Shown piece after piece: positions 55,689-56,691 of a stretch of 56,691 nucleotides of DNA. How positions within the stretch are numbered: position 1 is the stretch's first letter; each line of letters starts with the position of its first letter. The notes below the pieces were generated by a model, which did no database searches, was not told the origin of the DNA, and saw nothing but the letters and a program-made list of their open reading frames with translations. The stretch spans positions 1 to 56,691 of the forward strand of contig JAUXWR010000502.1 of assembly GCA_030680075.1 (NCBI GenBank), in the 5' to 3' direction. A program made the position numbers and the translations under genes. The DNA comes from Legionella sp. (GTDB lineage: Bacteria > Pseudomonadota > Gammaproteobacteria > Legionellales > Legionellaceae).

Positions 55689-56455
55689 CGCTTAATCCAC
55701 CATAACCAGATACCACCCAACAACATGGGAATTGACAATAACTGCCCCATCGTCAACCAATCAAAAGCCACAAAGCCTAATTGCACGTCAGGTTCTCGGA
55801 AGAACTCGATTATCAATCGACTTATTGCATAACCTATTAAAAAAACCGCCGAGACGCAACCTGCAGGACGCGGCTTTGAGGCGTACCACCAAACGACGAT
55901 AAATAATACAATGCCTTCTAATCCTAATTCATATAATTGCGATGGATGGCGGGGCTCGTAACCCGCCCCGGGAAACACCATAGCCCATGGCACGTCACTC
56001 ACCCGCCCCCATAACTCGCCATTAATAAAATTTCCGGCACGCCCGGCCGCTAACCCTAAGGGAACCAGAGGCGCCACGAAATCACCTATCTCGAGATAGG
56101 GCTTTTTAAATTTGGCAGAAAAAATGAATATTGCAACCGCCACACCCAATAACCCGCCATGAAAAGACATCCCGCCTTCCCATAATTTAAGCAAGTTCCA
56201 GGGGCTAACCAATAATTGATGGGTATTATAAAACAACATATAGCCAAGACGCCCGCCAATAATCACGCCGAGCGCGCCATAAAAAATCAAATCACCAACC
56301 TGCTCGGGTGTCCAGTCAAGCTTGTAATGCTTTACCCGCCAACGTGCCAACCCCCAGGCGAGCAAAAAAGCGATTAAGTACATAAGGCCATACCAATGCA
56401 CTTTAAGAGGGCCTATGGACAATGCTACTGGATCAATAGCTGGAAATACTAACAT
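55673..56455 (-). CDS. lgt: Prolipoprotein diacylglyceryl transferase
   Basis: Inner-membrane enzyme that attaches diacylglycerol to lipobox cysteines, the first step for lipoproteins such as the DUF2807 one here. 260 residues with about seven hydrophobic segments and the signature [23 protein letters not shown] precedes the ATG at 56455. The lgt-thyA order and overlap are common in gammaproteobacteria. Confidence 0.97.
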   Translation of the reverse strand: MLVFPAIDPVALSIGPLKVHWYGLMYLIAFLLAWGLARWRVKHYKLDWTPEQVGDLIFYGALGVIIGGRLGYMLFYNTHQLLVSPWNLLKLWEGGMSFHGGLLGVAVAIFIFSAKFKKPYLEIGDFVAPLVPLGLAAGRAGNFINGELWGRVSDVPWAMVFPGAGYEPRHPSQLYELGLEGIVLFIVVWWYASKPRPAGCVSAVFLIGYAISRLIIEFFREPDVQLGFVAFDWLTMGQLLSIPMLLGGIWLWWIKRCKHI

Positions 56456-56486
56456 GTTTTACCTCATTCTAGCGGCCATTCGTACG

Positions 56487-56691
56487 CATTTCCCGGATTA
56501 CGCTAGCGCTAATCCGGGCTACATTTGATAGTTACAACTAATTAAACACAACTCATTCGTAGCCCGGATTAGCGAAGCGTAATCCGGGATCTTGGTATTC
56601 CGGAGTAGCGCATTCCCGGATTACGCTAGCGCTAATCCGGGCTACATTTGATAGTTACAACTAATTAAACACAACTCATTCGTAGCCCGGA
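56487..56691. repeat. Tandem palindromic repeats, family A
   Basis: The unit TTCCCGGATTACGCTAGCGC followed by TAATCCGGGCTAC, CATTTGATAGTTACAAC and ATTCGTAGCCCGGA occurs twice with a 123-base offset (56491 and 56614), plus an inverted GTAGCCCGGATTAGCGAAGC between them. The second copy runs off the window. No gene is seen here. Confidence 0.85.

Overview
The window looks like chromosomal DNA of a Legionella species or close relative. It carries a PlaC-type GDSL phospholipase/acyltransferase with its disulfide loop, an SrnA-like secreted T2 RNase, eukaryote-like and very large hypothetical proteins, and AT-rich accessory genes among standard gammaproteobacterial housekeeping genes. From memory, plaC and srnA also lie about ten genes apart in L. 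pneumophila. That is recollection and was not searched here. I saw no tRNA, rRNA, CRISPR array or complete insertion sequence.

Layout. 1-3.5 kb: hslO (Hsp33), a hypothetical gene, a tubulin-tyrosine-ligase-like ATP-grasp protein and an acidic protein with an internal duplication. 3.5-4.2 kb: gene-free, with a MITE-like element and a second palindrome. 4.2-8.6 kb: typA, nadK, recN on the plus strand. 8.6-9.8 kb: an AT-rich orphan gene followed by a decayed second copy of the recN 3' end, which suggests an insertion. 9.8-19 kb, minus strand: a GNAT acetyltransferase, a translationally coupled tex-yciA-hypothetical operon, glmS, plaC, smpB. 19-23.5 kb, plus strand: bcp/prxQ, a PIN-PhoH ATPase, guaC and an alpha/beta hydrolase, with a 56-residue gene on the minus strand. 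23.5-28 kb, minus strand: an outer-membrane barrel, a DUF2807 lipoprotein, the T2 RNase, a YhiN-type flavoprotein and a cold-shock protein. 28.3-35.1 kb: a seven-gene MoxR/Bat operon on the minus strand (moxR, DUF58, DUF4381, batA, batB, batC, batD), nearly all with overlapping ends.

35.3-45.5 kb is the accessory core: a frameshifted membrane-protein gene, a 125-bp tandem palindromic repeat, and a giant minus-strand gene for 2835 residues with a SecA-type DEAD/helicase motor at about residues 1620-2090 and a C-terminal membrane hairpin. 45.7-51.8 kb: a tRNA-dihydrouridine synthase, then a pterin/folate cluster (a pteridine-reductase-like SDR, divergent from a MidA-type methyltransferase and a Glu-type 6-pyruvoyltetrahydropterin synthase homologue) running into priA and a hotdog thioesterase. 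51.8-56.7 kb: a small secreted cysteine-containing protein, about 0.8 kb of inverted repeats around an IS5-like transposase remnant, a 54-residue zinc-ribbon-like gene, cbpA-cbpM, a small hypothetical gene, and lgt-thyA.

Intergenic spaces are rich in dispersed palindromic repeats of at least four families. One family sits repeatedly at or just after stop codons. The strongest candidate for an undescribed system is the giant SecA-motor protein. Secondary leads are the frameshifted gene beside it, the TTL-like protein, the recN-tail insertion and the Glu-type pterin synthase cluster.
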